Assembly: GCA_001939145.1 (NCBI GenBank)
Contig: LSRX01001362.1
Location: 63,933 to 127,932 of the forward strand
Length of the DNA stretch: 64,000 nucleotides
Source of the DNA: Symbiodinium microadriaticum
Taxonomy: Eukaryota > Sar > Dinophyceae > Suessiales > Symbiodiniaceae
Direction: 5' to 3'
Shown here: positions 1-13,198 of the stretch, one piece after another
How the letters are laid out: every line of letters begins with the position of its first letter
Position numbering within the stretch: position 1 is the stretch's first letter
Position numbers and translations under genes: made by a program
The notes under the pieces: model-generated
Seen by the model: only the letters and a program-made list of their open reading frames with translations
The model's database searches: none
What the model was told of the DNA's origin: nothing

Positions 1-390
1 TCCCAGCTCAGGGTGCCGGTGCCTGCGTTTCAGACAAATGCCTGAACTGTGCTGGCCAGAAGCAGACGTATTCTTTTCTTGCATGGCTTCCCACCTGCAC
101 CTTGGGCTTTTAGCTCGTACCTCGTCGAAAACGCGCCAAACACTGGTGCTATGGCGAGATCTAAGTGGCAGGAGAGACAAAATGCGACAGGCAGCAGACA
201 TGTTGAGCCAAAGCAATCTTCGAAGGAACCATGCGAATGCTGAGAATTTCAAGCCGCACACAAGCCACGCTCAAGTAGCAGCGACGCCAATCGCTTCATG
301 ACAAGAGGACAACTCCAGCAAGAGGTAAGCCGTCCCTAATTGCCCAACTCCATGGTATCCGACTCCATGTCTCAAGTCGAAAGTCATTCA

Positions 391-414
391 GTCCTAAACC
401 CTAAACCCTAAACC
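391..414. repeat. Interstitial telomere-type repeat (CCCTAAA)
   Basis: About three consecutive CCCTAAA units on the plus strand. A short TTTAGGG stretch in the opposite orientation follows at about 525-545. Plant/dinoflagellate-type telomere units recur across the window in both orientations, well away from any chromosome end visible here. Confidence 0.85.
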
Positions 415-1011
415 TATTCTTCCAAATGGGCCTCCCGCCACCCGGCCCCGAACTGCATGCGGGCCTCTTCCGCGACCGGACGATCCGAGAGGCCCATGTG
501 GCAGCTGAAGGGTTTGCTTTGGGGGTTTAGGGTTTAGGTTTTAGGGGCTGGATGTCCATGGGCCTCCACTGGTTTACATAGACACTTTTTCAGAAGCAGT
601 GCATGAGGAGCGTCCTGGGTTCCATGGACGTCGTTCGGATTTCCATCTCGGCCAGGTGGAGATCGCTTTGCAGCAGCTGCACACCTTCGAAGAGGACTGC
701 TCGTCGGAAGATGGTCGCAAATGCGCTTTGGAGGCGGGTGGATTGTCGTGTCTTCGCAACTGATCGGAGAGTCGTCCATTTTGTCGGTACTCCCAGGGAT
801 ACCTTGCCACAGCGTGAATGCTGCTTGCGGGCATCCCGTGCTCATGAGTAAACTCTTGTTATTCTTGTTCCTAGCCTATTCATTAATCACTATTGTCATC
901 GTTACTGCGAAAACTGCGAATGCTATTTTGGTTATCGTGTTATGATTTTAGTATTCGTACTGTTGCTTGCTGTTGTCATTACTACTCGTGCTTTTAGGAT
1001 GATGATTATTG

Positions 1012-1090
1012 TCATGGGTGTCATCATCATTGTCGTTACCATCGTCGTCGTGGTGGTGGTGGAGGTGGTGGTGGTTGTTGTTCTTGTTCT
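1012..1090. repeat. Imperfect trinucleotide microsatellite (GTT/GTC/GGT)
   Basis: Runs of ATC, GTC and GTG triplets give open frames on both strands, poly-Val on plus and poly-Thr on minus. Such frames are a side effect of period 3 and do not support a gene. Confidence 0.8.
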
Positions 1091-1149
1091 CATTGTTGCT
1101 GGTGCTACCCTTCTGATTATGAATATGACTATCAACAGTCTATGCTTTC

Positions 1150-1259
1150 CTACGGTTGATGATATAAATCCTGCATTACCTTAAGGACCCTAAACTATGG
1201 GAATTATGGTATATATTCCTTATTTATGGGCAATGCAGGATTTCTATCATCAACCGTAG
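1150..1259 (-). mobile_element. MITE-like inverted-repeat element, copy 1
   Basis: The left end CTACGGTTGATGATATAAAT is mirrored at the right end by its near-perfect reverse complement; the arms run on through ATCCTGCATTACC, about 30 bp each. The interior carries the motifs TATGGGAATTATGG and TTAAGGACC. The reverse complement of this copy matches copies 2 and 3 (17429-17536 and 28575-28680), so it is inserted in the opposite orientation. It has no coding capacity. The family is unknown to me; small size and terminal inverted repeats suggest a non-autonomous DNA transposon. Confidence 0.8.
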
Positions 1260-1420
1260 GGCCCCCCTTTTTTTAAGGATCCCACGATGAAAGGGATCCG
1301 TACTGAAGGTGCTCGAGAAGATGGCCGACTACGTGGTGGACCGGGTCGTCCTCGAAAGGACGGAGGTAGGGAAGGCCGTTCGAAAGCTAGCGACCCTGGT
1401 CTGCATGGCTTTACACACCA

Positions 1421-1441
1421 TATACTCTCTCTCTCTCTCTT

Positions 1442-1476
<35 letters not shown>

Positions 1477-1481
1477 GTACA
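1421..1481. repeat. (CT)n followed by (TA)n microsatellite
   Basis: Consecutive CT units run directly into TATA/TATG units. This creates long false open frames rich in Tyr and Ile. Confidence 0.85.
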
Positions 1482-3325
1482 TATTTGTTTATTTATTGCA
1501 TGGGTATTACACACCATATACTATAAGCGTGTTTGTGCGTGTGTGTGTGTGTGCGCATGGGGGTGTGGCCGAAACTGTTGGCAGCCAGTGGCCCCGGCCT
1601 GCATCTTCAGCCTCAGAGGCGCTTCCTGGGTTCGTTTGCACTGCTGGTACACATATTTTGTTCTATATAAATAATATTATGTATATATACAGTATTATAT
1701 ATATATATATATATAATACTATTTGTGAGCTGCCGTTGCTCGTCTCTGTGGAAAAAAGAGCTGCAAAGGAAAGTGCGGGATCGAGAGATCGCTGCCCGAG
1801 CACAGCAGCTGGTAAGGGAATGGAAGGAGCTGGGCTGTGCCAGTGTGGGGTCTCTTGTGGGCCCTCTCTTATGCGAGCTCTTCTTGCCGCAGATAGATTG
1901 ACGTTTTGTGTAATGGAAGATTCGTGAGGTGTTGATGAGCACGAGGTGCTCGGCAGTCTTGGCAGGAGAACCTCGAATTTCGCGATGTGGCCACGCCCTC
2001 GACTGCCATTTTGCAGTGCGCCTTTGGTTCATTGTCGTTGAATGGAGCTAGGACCGGAGTCGTCCGGGGTCTCGACTGGTGACTAAGCGCTGTCGGACAC
2101 AGGCCGTCAAACGCTTCGGAGAGAAAGGAGGCCTTCAAAAGACGCTGGGCACAAAGAGACGACTCACAGATGCACGCCGGCCGAACCTCGAGACTCTGTA
2201 CTGCCACAGCTCAGTAATACAGAGGAGAAGAAGATATGATCGAAGTATAAGGTCTTTATATATATCTAGACGTAGCCCTATTATGGACTGTTACTGCATG
2301 CGGGCAGTACCCAATGTTCCCCGTTCATCTGAGGAGGTTGTGCAAGGAGCTGGAAGAGGCAGGCCCGCTCAAGAGCGCAGAGAGGTTCCAACATCTGTTG
2401 CATCATGTATATTGGACAGACATGGTAGTTGCAGGACGCATTCTGACGGTCTGTCTCTCGATTTTTCTCTGCAAAGTCCCATGAGATGTAGTTTGGAAGA
2501 CGTCCTCTGCACAGCAGAACAGAGCTCTTTGGGCAGGGGCTCTTCAATCACTGTTGCCCTCTGGGCTTCCTCGTGGGGGAGGAGAAGAAGAGCTATCTGA
2601 GACACTACAAGAGGTGCGAGTCTGGGTCGGGTGAGGTCCAGAGGCCCGTGCTAGTCTTAGCGATCTTAGCCTTGGGGGAGGGACGTGTAGCCGGAAATCT
2701 GCACTCGGACTCCAGACTGCACGCTGATGCCTCTCCATCACCCGAGTCCGGCGGTGCACTGAAGCCGCAGGCTCTGCACTCACCTGCGAGCGCGCGGCTC
2801 CGACAGCTTGGTGGAGAAGCTGGCAAAGAACCAGTTCTCTGCACTTCAGGTCGGCCAGGGGCCAGTGAGAACAACTAAAGTATCGCACATGCTTCAGACT
2901 AGATGCGCCAGTTCTACCGTTGAGGATTGGGGTTGTGCGCGCCTGGCAAGGTGGCCGCCCTCCCGGACTCGGCTCTTCAAACGGTCACCGCGCCACCTTA
3001 CGTAGTGTGTGGAGAGTTCACATGTTCCTGATGTGCCGTGGTGCCACCAATGATGGTGTGCCAGTGGCTATGACGGCTATGACTCTAAGCTCGAACGTTT
3101 CCCAGAAGGGCCCCTGGCCTGCACCCGAAATCCCGAGGTATCGATGCCGCAAACAGGCCCTGTCGAGTGACTTGGGGAAAACCTACGTGTCAGTCCAGTT
3201 TGATTTACTTGCACCCAAGGGGCAGAGAAAGGCCAAACGTTCTACCGTTTAAGCTCCAGTTTTGTAAACCCTATGGTACCCTGCGCCTGCATTACCCTCA
3301 TCAGCCGCAGACAGCCTCTTGCCAG

Positions 3326-3378
3326 GCAGAGAAGCGCGAAGCGCAGCAGAAAGCCGAGGAGATTGCCCTCAAGGAGGG
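3326..3378 (+). CDS. Candidate charged coiled-coil exon
   Basis: After an AG|G acceptor (GCCAG|GCAG) the frame reads AEKREAQQKAEEIALKE, a highly charged helix-forming stretch similar in style to the exons at 7.2-9.8 kb on the same strand. It may be an upstream exon of the coiled-coil gene at 7191-11269, or unrelated. The 3' boundary is not certain and no product is recognised. Confidence 0.35.
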
Positions 3379-5582
3379 GCTGATCTTGTGGGCTTTCTTG
3401 TGCCATGACCATGTGGGAGCTACGGCTACAGCGGTGATGCTTTTCGGGCTTCGAGCAGACTCTGGGAGGAGGCAGTCCTGACGCCCGAGGAGCCACTACT
3501 GGCAGCAATTACGGAGGCAGCCTGTGCTGCGGCTCACTGTGCTAGGCTTGTGAGGCAACCGACAGTGGAGACGAAGGGTGGTGGCGTCTGGCTGAAAGCA
3601 ACTATTGCTTTGATGCATCTTCCATCTCGTTGCTCTTCAGTTGGTCTTCAATTTGTTTAGTTTTTCTCACTGACTTCGACAGCCCCAGGATGGAATAGAT
3701 GTTACTTCAGCTGTCTCCATGTGGGTTCCGCGATCGAACTACACCCTGAATCTTGAACTCGGAAACTGGCGCGCAGGACTACACCTGCCCTCGCTGTAGT
3801 TCACATCGCTGCTGCCGCAACGAGGCTCACTGAGAAGAGTCCCAGCAAGCCCCTGCCATCCGTCTCAGTTCGCTTCCGCTCTCATCGTGAATTTCTGTTT
3901 TCTAATTGGACTGGTTGGAGAGACCGCTCGTATTTGTGAGATCAGGTTCAGACAGGATGGCACAATGACCATCAAGACCCGCCCCTTGCCTGTCATCGCA
4001 TTTTTTGCACTGCCAGGCATGTGAGGGTGTGAGTGGGGATGAGCCCTTGTTTTCGAAGCTGTTTATGCCGAATTGTGTGAACGCTGCCTATAAGGCCAGG
4101 GCAAAGCATAGCAGGCTTGTATAGTATAAATTGTAGATACATGAAAAGCATTGCATGGAGCACAGGCCTACCATCCAACGTATGGCAAGGGCTACATGAG
4201 ACTGCCTTGTACTGCCGTTCTTCCCTGAAATCTCTGCTTCCGTGCTCAGGACAATCATCGTGACGTGCCTGAATTGCACCTCGACTTTAACAACTTTGGC
4301 TGGACTGCAGGACCTGTACAGCTGCCTTTGCAGTGCATCCATCTCCTCGACTCGTTTGTCTTTGTCGGTGGCTGTCGGAGCGTTGGCATCTTGTGCTTGG
4401 CTTGTGAGCCTCAGCTGTGGAGACAAAGACGAACCAAGGCGGGCACAGGTGGAAGGAGTCGGATGACCACGGGCTCGCGAGCTGACAAAAAAGCCGCTCT
4501 TTGTCTTCGGATCCTAAGTCGTTGGTCCCTAGGGCTCCGTGGGTAGGGCAGGCTGTTGGGGTGCATCGTGCCGAGATCCCGGCGCCCTAGGCGTCTGGAA
4601 GTCCAGGCCTCAAGTAAGGAGCCGTTCAACCAAGGCACTTGAGCTTGAGCCTATGACAGCCTATGACCTTGCTGCCATCAGCTGACCTTCTGTGGCTGCA
4701 AGGGGCTCAAAACCCTTTTCTTTTGGCGGCGCCGTTTGACTTTGTTTCAGAGCCAGGGCCGTGCGGAGCTCAGCTTTGCAAGTCTGCTTGCCAGTAAAGA
4801 ACGGCACGTCCGATGGAGTGAGGCCAACATGAACGCCGGGCAGGCCCCTGTCGGGATGCAGACTGCAACTCCGCACGGCAGGTTAGGCTCAGTGTTAGGG
4901 TCAGGGAAGCAGATAGCTTTCGTTGGTGCTGCCATGGCCAAGATTGCCGGAAGGGTCACTCACATCCATGTGATATGCAAGCCTAGAGAGGTGCAGCAGT
5001 TTTCGAGTGCACCGCAAGCTGTCGGCGCGCGGAACAAGTGCGCTCCGCAGATGTCACATGCTTCACGAAGCTCATAGATCTCCTGCCCTGCGCATGAAGA
5101 ACGACAGCAAATTTTGGATCTGGCCACAATAGTGCTTTGGTATGCGCTGTCAGCTCATGTGCCATCGTGTGCATTTGCATCCGGGCTCAGTGTCGCAGGT
5201 ACAGAGATCCAAATGACACAGGAAAGGCTCATGGGAATATCATGTGACCCGGGCTGTGCAGAAAGTCCACTGCCGGGTGTTGAGTGCAGAGGATTGGTGC
5301 TGCGACGTTTGGATGAGTAGGTGGCCTAACCAGGAGTGCACATGGTCCATGGTGCACAGGCTAAACCATTGATGAAAAGGCGTGCGCACATGCACATGTA
5401 CAGTGTTTCGAAGCTAGGTACGACCGGCGGGTGGTTCGCGGCAACACCTATGCTGCAGTGGTCCAGCCAGAGCCGGACATGGCAGAGGCATGTCTGCCAC
5501 GTAAAGTGGGCCTTTGGAGTATTTCGTAAGGCTGACCCCCTGAGATTCTTTTGTTCCGAGCACGAGCGAGCCGTAGACAGCC

Positions 5583-5652
5583 AGGTGCAGAAGCAGAGAG
5601 AAGCCCAGAGACGACGCCTACAGCGCAAGAGGCTGAGGAGGATCGGCTTGAA
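5583..5652 (+). CDS. Candidate charged coiled-coil exon
   Basis: After AG|G (CAGCCAG|GTGCAG) the frame reads VQKQREAQRRRLQRKRLRR, a Gln/Arg-rich helix. It could end at a GA donor in the context GAG|GATCGG. Composition and strand fit the coiled-coil exons downstream, but membership of the same gene is inference. Confidence 0.35.
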
Positions 5653-7190
5653 TTCCTCCAACATGGGATGTGCGTCTGCGCGTGTAGGCGGCAGAAGGCC
5701 GCCTTGAAGCTGTATTAAGGTTTAGGGTTCAGGGCACAGGGTCCGTGCCTGAGGTGCGAATCAGACGAAAAAGCGGCCCGGAACACCCGAAGCCGTTCCA
5801 GGCGCGGGGACGTAGAATTTGAACATGCTGGCGTGGCGACTTTTTAGACTTTTAGACCAAGCATTGAGATTGTGTTGGATTCTTGGTTCAGGTCGCAAAC
5901 ATATGGACATCCAGACCGATTCGCTCCTTAGCTGGCAAGAAGCACTCACTCTCTGCTTCGCGCAGCATCCTCTGAATCGTGCTGCTCAGTGCTCACCAGG
6001 GCAGCATTGTCGCAACCAAGCCGATCTCATTATCCGCCTGGTCCAGGTATCTGGAAAAGTTGACAGATCGCGTTGTCGAGTTCGAGGTTGGCTGAGTGCT
6101 CTTTGAAAATGGAGTGAATGGGGAATGGGGCGGGACACATTGTGGTTTGCAGTTCGCATTTTTTTATGACCCTTGCAAGCTGGCGTTCGTGGCTGCGCAA
6201 GCGGTGCTTTCTGCTCCACCAAGGCTCTGCCTCGGAGGAGACTGTAACTCGAAGCTAGGAGCGCTCGAATGCCTGACAGGCAGAGACACAGACGGACTTT
6301 TTCCTCGACCGCCCACCATCTCCGCTGTTCATGCCTGCCAAGGTGGGGGGGACGTGGTGAGTATGCGGGCAGCTGTGAATTTTGAGAAGCTGTTCCCCCA
6401 ACACTCTAATCAAAGCCCGGTGTGACCAACACTCAATGATGAAAATGTGTCGCTGAGATTGGCATCGACATCGAGACCCAGATCGAGGAGCCTCACATAC
6501 CATGGCTGAGCCTTTCCCAAGTCCTCTTGGTTGTCAAGTGTGCAGCAACCTGTCTCCTTGTAGGCAAGCTTGTAACTAGTGGAGCCCACCGCCGCCCCAT
6601 TCGCTTCCCGGAAGTTGATTTCTTTCAGGCTTGGGTAGGCTGGACGGATTTAGCTGGGCATCCCACAGCAAAAGTGTGTGCCGACGGTAGGGTTGCACGG
6701 TGTATCACGGCGTTTGAAAGGGTAGGTGGGCCTTCTGTGACAGTACAAAGTGAGAGACGCGTCTCATGTTTGCCGGTACACATGCCGGTTCCGTTTTTCG
6801 TGGGACAGACACTGAGACGAGCAGTTGCATGGGTTCGAGACACGGGTATGTGCGAGACCTTTTCCAGGATGGAGAGCTCTTCGACTTCGATGTGGAGTGC
6901 GAGCCAGTTCTTGAGGCTCCAAAAGTGAGCAGCGTCATAGCGTCCGGGAGTCGCAGCGAAGCCTGACGTCACTGTCTGAAGGTCCTAGTCGGCAAGACTC
7001 TGGAGCAGAGCATGATGGAAGTTCTGGAAGAGGAGGAGCTGGCTAGCCTGCAGAGGCTGCGAATGAAATGGGCCTACACAGAGGGTTCGGGTTTGGTCGG
7101 CCATGCTGGTTAATCAAGGACAGGGTGGCTTAGCCGGCAAGTCGCAAGCCCCTGCAACTTCAAGCTGTGCGAAATGCAACGAGTGGACAG

Positions 7191-10100
7191 GCACCAGGAA
7201 GACTTCGAGAAGCGCCGCAACGCGGAACTCCTGGAGGTTCTTCTGCAGTCTGCGCCTGACCTAAGCAGCAAAACAACACGCATGGCCAGGTGCAGCGGAT
7301 GGAAGCGGCCGAGAAGCGCCGTGCAGACGAAGTCCAACGGCGTGTGGCGCAGCAGGCTGCTGGTGTGTTTCGGGTTTGGTGGGGTGCCTTGTGGTTTGCA
7401 GCTTTGCAGTCGACGTTTCCCGGCTTCAACTTGAGACGTGGGATTGACAGCCATGGTAGGAGTGTTGGTGTCAAGAATGAGCCGGCCGTTAGGAAACAAG
7501 ACTGTAGCAAGCAGCTAGCCAAAAGGAGGTCCACAGAGGTCGATGCTTGTGTGGCGTTTGGGACTGCAGCTGCACCCGCACTTCGTAACAGACTGCTGGA
7601 TGTGATGCTGGATGTGTGCAGGCTGCCAGGCACGAACAGGACATCTGCACCATGCGGAAGGCAAGGCGCTGTCGAGGGGAATTTCGTTGTCTTATCTTGT
7701 ACAGCCTTCCTGCTGCCCACCTACAAGCATGCAGACCTTTGCCCGATGTCTAGCCAGAAGTGCAGCATGCGTGGCGTTCCAACAGAGATGAGCGGAGGTC
7801 CTTGCTCGGCAGATCGCTTCAGAGCACCTGCAAGGCTGGCTGTTGAGCACTGTAGCACGAGCTCATTTCTTAGGAGAGGAGCGAGCTCGCCTTTGAAGCA
7901 GCTTGAGTTCTTCATGTTGTTGCAACCCGCGAGCTCTGGAGGCCTCAAAGGGCGCCTGTTGCAGAACTTGGAGGATGCGGCCGCAGCCTAAAGTTGTTTT
8001 GGCAGGGGACTTCCTCAGCAGATCTTCCCTAAAGCCTATGGTCTGTAGAGACGTTCCAGGTCCCCAGGTCTCCCTGAACCTTGGTCAAGGCCGTGAGGAA
8101 TCGCCAGAAGGGAAGTAGGTGATAGTTGGTGGTGAATCCCCTCAAGCCGGTTCCTCAACAACCTGCCTCCGCCTGTGCTAGGCATTCTGACAGCAAGAAC
8201 TCATTTGCTAGAGGAAAAGGGGCGACAAAAAAAACCCCTCAAATCCAGCAAAAGCAGGGAGAAGGAGCCATCAATAAAAAACACGCCGACACCCTGAGAC
8301 TGCTCTGACTGAGGGCGTCTTCGTGGATGTGGGCAGCATGGCAGTGGAGACAAAGTTCATGCCTGGACTTCTCCAGGCCGGCGCAGTTCGAGCGAGGAGC
8401 TCCTCTGCAATGCCTGAAACAGCTGGTCGTAGCTACGAAGACCAGTAGTAGCTACAGTTGCTGTAAGATGCCATAGCAGACTTCAGTTGCGATAATATAC
8501 TACGTACAGTATCGTTCAGAGCCAAAGAAACTCCAAGCGTGGAGGCCGTAAGGCTAGCAGGTTTCATTCCTGAAAAGCATCCAGAGCCTGCCGCTGCCTA
8601 CAATATGATCTCCCAACCCTCTCTCAAAATGCCTTTCAGAGCTCTTGGCTGCCACAATTCCTACAGCTTTCATGCGGTGAGGCAGTGGTGCAGCAGATCC
8701 AGAATTCCACGCAGGAACATGCATTAGCCGCCTTTACCTCGGCTGACCTGGGCGGTTTTTCATGGAATTCAGGATCGGATCCGGAATGGGTCTCACGCTC
8801 TGAGCCGATGTTCGAGCTAGATGCCTCCACCGCTGCTGAATTCACTCGGGGAGTCAGTCATGCAGCAGTTTTGCTGCTTTCTGTGGGTTGGTAGACCAAA
8901 GCGCGCCAAGGATGCCGTCATCTCTTCGAGCGTGGATTCGAAGTCCACGCCTGGGATCGCCTGGGTATGTTCTGGGAAATTGTTGGATGTTCCTATCTAG
9001 TCTTCAGAGCTATCTCGACTATGGCAGGTTATGGTTTCAAAGAGGAAAGAGTGCAGAGATGACCCGACAATAAGGGGCACAGGGAAGCTCCCGTGCGCAC
9101 GGTGTATCAAATCACGAGCCACAATCACGATTGACGGATTCTTTCTTCGACTTCCAACCTCGAGACATCCTCTGGCAACAGGGCATGCAGAACCTACATA
9201 CAAATCGCGGCTATCACTTCAGTACCTGCCTGAAATTGAGTGTGGATTCGATTTGAACTTCGGGCGTTTAGATGTGCCACAGGCTTCAAAAGCACAGCGC
9301 CGTCCTCGAGATCGAGCGTCGCCGCCTGGCACTCATCGACGAAGCCGAGCGCCAGGCCGTTGGGTCTTTGCATGAACGGACAGAGTCAGAGCAATCTAGC
9401 CGTCCTCTCAAGCATCACTGCGTGCGAAAGCTTTGTCTCCAAGCTGCAAACGCCAGGCGAGAGAAGAAAAGCAAGAGGTGCGGCACCGTAGGACCGGAGA
9501 ACAGGCAGATGCAAGACCTGGGTAACTACTCGTAGGACTTAGGAGAGGCGCCAAGTAAGATGATGTGTTTCTCTCTCACAAGCCGCGCTGCACGTGGGTC
9601 ATCTGCGTCGCGGCTTGATTCCTTCCAGCAGCTACAGACAACTGCCTGGAAGGCGTTGGCGAAGAAGCAGGCAGAGGCAGAGCTCATCAAGCAGCAACAG
9701 TGGGGGCCTCGGGGTTAGCGCCACGTGCATGCCACAAAGGATGCTGCTAGGCTCGACGAGGCTCGAAAGCAATTTAGGCTGAGCCCGGCAAGTCGAAACC
9801 CTAAACCCTAAACCGATGTTCGCGCTTAGCTTCTGCCGACAGCGGGTCCAGTCTGCGGTGAAAAAGGGGGCAGCCACACCAAGGAGCACCAGGTCGGCTC
9901 CCGGCACTCTTGCAATTTGTCCAGCAGCCCAGGCAGATGATGATGGAGTGGGAAGCATTCATCCCCGACCCACCTCCAGTGCCGGAGGAGGCAGTGGTTG
10001 AAGCCAGGGCTTACTATAGTACTTACAGCATGCGGAAAGGTATTGTCGCCGTGCTATGATGCTAATTTCCAGAGGGTATGGGACAGCAATCCGACTGCAT

Positions 10101-11269
10101 CTTCGTCCTCTGATTGCTTCGCTTCTGCTTGTTGGCCTTTGCACCATGTGCCCAACCATTCAGAAGCACACAAGAAGAAACTCTCCTCAGCTCCTTGTGC
10201 CCACTTCGCAGTTTGAAGTGCTTGAGATCCGCGCGGAAGAATTCCTTGTTGCGCGGGACTCAGTGCCTATCAAGTATTGATGAGTCCGCAAGGGCAGGGA
10301 ACATCAGTAGATGTTCGGGTGTTGGGCAGTCGTGGTTGAGCCGGCGTTTGGTAATGACTCAGACGGAAGCACCTGTCTGCAACCACCCCAGAGAGGAGGT
10401 GCCGGACTTGAATCTCACGGGAGCTGTAGTGTAGCCTGGGGTCTTTAAAGGCCTTCGAGCTGAGGGCTGTCGGTTCATGTGCTGCCCAGGCGCTGGACGA
10501 TGGCACCGTGGCCTCCATCACCGAGGACTCCTGAGCTCAATGGGTGCAGTGGTCAGAAGCGGGGTGCCAGGTTTGGTTTCAGTGGAGGATTCCTTCCCCT
10601 GCACCTTCAGGAGCAACTGCCTTCCTTGCAGGAAATGCCGGCGACCAAGTTTCTGGCTTGGGGAGCGGTTCTTCCCCGCCCCCCCCCCCCGCCCTGAGAA
10701 GCCGGACGTCGTTCCTCCCAGCCTGAGGCTCCATGTTTGTTTTGCTCGCAAGGTCTGCCGCAGAGAAGGAGGAGGGCATGAAGCTGATCGGCAAGCCTGT
10801 CTCGGTCCCGCCGCCTGAAGGCCCAAGATCCCTCACTTTCCCTGGAATCCCCTACCTCCATCGTGGCGTAAATGCCCACTATGATGGAACGTAACTTGTA
10901 GTAGTGGCTCTATGAACGGTACCCGTTAAGGAGTCCTGGTTGTGCTTCAGCGGCACCCTGAGAATTGAAGACTTACCTAGGCCACGTCCTTTTCGAAGTT
11001 CAGTCATGCAGTGTCTGGGGCTTCGGCGGGTGTAGCGTGAGTGCCACGAGCACGAGCTCACGCAGGGACATCGAAACGTGTGGTCATTCCAAACCCGGCT
11101 TTCGACCAAAAGAACAGCTTGGCAGGTGAAGAGGGCGAGCCGAAGATCGTTCTGGAAAGCTTCAGGATCGGAGTACCGGGAGAAGCACCACCGGGAGAGG
11201 CGGTGGACGCAGGCGCATCAGTCCCCGAACCCTTGGACATCGGCTGGCAAAGACCAGCATGTAGAATCT
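7191..11269 (+). CDS. Multi-exon coiled-coil protein, function unknown
   Basis: Function not recognised. Exons I can place are 7191-7236 (HQEDFEKRRNAELLE), 7290-7355 (MEAAEKRRADEVQRRVAQQ), 9293-9355 (LEIERRRLALIDEAERQ), about 9632-9673 (LQTTAWKALAKKQ), 9740-9777 (DAARLDEARKQF), 9933-10039 (QMMMEWEAFIPDPPPVPEE), 10212-10273 (FEVLEIRAEEFLVARDSVP), 10753-10886 (LIGKPVSVPPPEGPRSLTFP) and 11066-11269 (RVVIPNPAFDQKNSLAGEEG). The first half is charged helix, probably coiled coil; the second half is proline-rich and globular-looking. Donors are mixed: GT at 7237 and 10040, GC at 7356, 9356 and 9778, GA at 10887. Exons 9740-9777 and 9933-10039 join in frame (codon AG+G), as do 10753-10886 and 11066-11269 (G+GG). 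Start, stop and some exons are missing, and this could be two genes. Confidence 0.5.
9798..9813. repeat. Short telomere-type repeat (CCCTAAA)2
   Basis: Two CCCTAAA units sit in the intron between the exons at 9740-9777 and 9933-10039 of the coiled-coil gene, showing that telomere-type units occur inside introns. Confidence 0.8.
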
Positions 11270-13198
11270 GAAGGAAGGGCATCAAGGCTTGAGTCTTGTT
11301 CTCAAGTAGCAGGACGCGGCACCTGTCCAGAAGTCGTAGCGCAACCCAGAGTCGTTTTACCATGCGACGAACCCCGAAGCGGCCCTGGGATTCCTCCGCG
11401 AAAGGCGTGACGGAAGGCGGCGAGGCGGCGTAGTGAAAAACAGGACCAGTGAAAACATTTCTGTCCCTGTGCTGCGGACGAATTTCGATGCCTCACCAGC
11501 CAAGCCTTCCCCACAGCCGGATTGCAGGACGGTGCTTGAGAGGTCAAGCACGGGTTCACCGCTCTCGCAAGCTCAGCCGGATGAAGGACACCGCGGCGGA
11601 GTGCATGTACTGATCGCCTTACGACGAGGGTCACTGTCACGTCTTGACCGGACTGAACCACCCTTGACCAGGCCATCCCAGCTGAACGCGGCGCAGGGCA
11701 TGCTAATGAGGCGCGCTGGTGGTCCGAAGTATTTCGGTTGTATCCTCACTGGAGCAGATGGCATGTGTCTTGCAGGCTTCTGGGACGCTTCCAAGAAGCG
11801 GGTGTTGCTTTGGGCCACTCAGAGATGCCGAGAGAGGAAGACACACTGTCTTTATAGCTTGGCGCAGATGGGAGACTTGACAGTGTCACATGCCTTGCTC
11901 TTGTGTGCATAACTGTTTCCAGAGGCCTCATGTATTGACCTGCCGACGTTGAACCTCAAGACATCGTTGCCCCCTTTACTTTCGTGCAGGCTTGAACGGG
12001 TAGTCTAGAGCTAAGCCGTCAGAGACTGACATGTGGCTTTCTGATGCCTTCTAGGACCAAAAGCCATAGCGACAGATCGGCCTCTTTGTGTTCCAACTGT
12101 ATGTCGCCAGCCTCGTCTAAGTGCCCTGACAGAGAACCTAACCATTGTAGAGCCGATGGGCTCCGGCATGGGCCAAGCTTAGACGAGACTGCAGAATCGT
12201 GTGGTGCCTCTCAGCAGCTTCAGTTGCTGGCAGCTAGGTGCGGCTTCACGAAGAGAGTCATCAGGGCAATGCAGGTTCATCAGACGGGCGTTCCACGGCC
12301 AGCACATCACAAGCCTGAGGTTTCAAGCTTGCTTCTGATGGAACAGTGTTGCAGGAGCAGACACGGCAATAAGCTGGATAAACTTGTCTTTCAAAGGTAG
12401 CTTGGGGGCGCACCGAAAATGGAATCTGTACGCGCTGGTCGCAAGATGCGAAACCGGCCTAACAGACCTCAAGCTGCGGTCTCACCGAATTTGAGCTCAG
12501 CGATGTCGAGTCCGCCCGAGACTCCTGTCTAGAAGTCGGAGCATCCTTACTTTTACAGGTCTTCAAATGAGTGGATTGAATCATGCCGGCAGTGGAGGAG
12601 CTGGACATGTGGCAAACACGCGAGGGATATTGCAGACTTGCGTGCTCAGTCATGCTGCGGGCTCTCGGCGTCTTGGCTCAGTGCTGAGATGTGCATTGCT
12701 GCTTTAACTTCGCCGTGCAAAAGGCTGTCACTTTCGTGTTCACCTGAGCTGCTGTTGGCGAACTGGTGCTGCAGAGGAGCTGTTGGGTGGGGCCGAGCGG
12801 TCTTGTTTTGGGATCCTTGAGAAAATAAGCTTACCTCTAGTGTCTTCTAGTGCAGATGGTCCTGCATCCTGCGCAGTGGGTGTCTAGACTTCAGGCCCGA
12901 TGCGAGAAGCGACGGCTAGTGTTGAAGCTACATATCCCTCAGATCCGCCTATCCGGGTTATCAGCTGCGACTCGACTCTGCAGGCAGGACTTTTTAGCAT
13001 GAGGTAGAGATTCCGATCCGGTGTCCTGATGCTTCCGTTCCTGCCTTACGGTCTGCCGTCTCGGCTCCAGCAGAACAAATCCATAAATCCCTGCACAGCG
13101 CTTCTGAGATCAGGAAGGCGGGTCCGGGACACTTCCGGCCGTGAGCGCTTTTTTGTTATTGCCTCTTTGCTTGGTGGAGCTCTCCAAGACTGCTGCAG
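11270..13198. other. No supported gene between the coiled-coil and p47-like genes
   Basis: Open frames occur on both strands, but none shows a recognised domain or a clear splice-bounded exon. The 5' end of the p47-like gene, including any UBA domain, and the 3' end of the coiled-coil gene should lie here. Confidence 0.4.

Larger units (their letters stand above)
1..3325. other. No supported gene; microsatellites and one inverted-repeat element
   Basis: I find no exon here that I can support. The stretch holds short CCCTAAA-type arrays near 391-414 and 525-545, a GTT/GTC/GGT-rich trinucleotide region at about 880-1110, CT and TA dinucleotide runs at about 1425-1480, a GT run near 1533-1555, a TA run near 1680-1715, and one inverted-repeat element at 1150-1259. 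Open frames over these runs are poly-Val, poly-Thr or poly-Tyr/Ile artefacts. Confidence 0.6.

Noticed and set aside
932..1184. Overlapping poly-Val (plus) and poly-Thr (minus) frames
   Set aside because: Both are read from the same GT-rich trinucleotide microsatellite.
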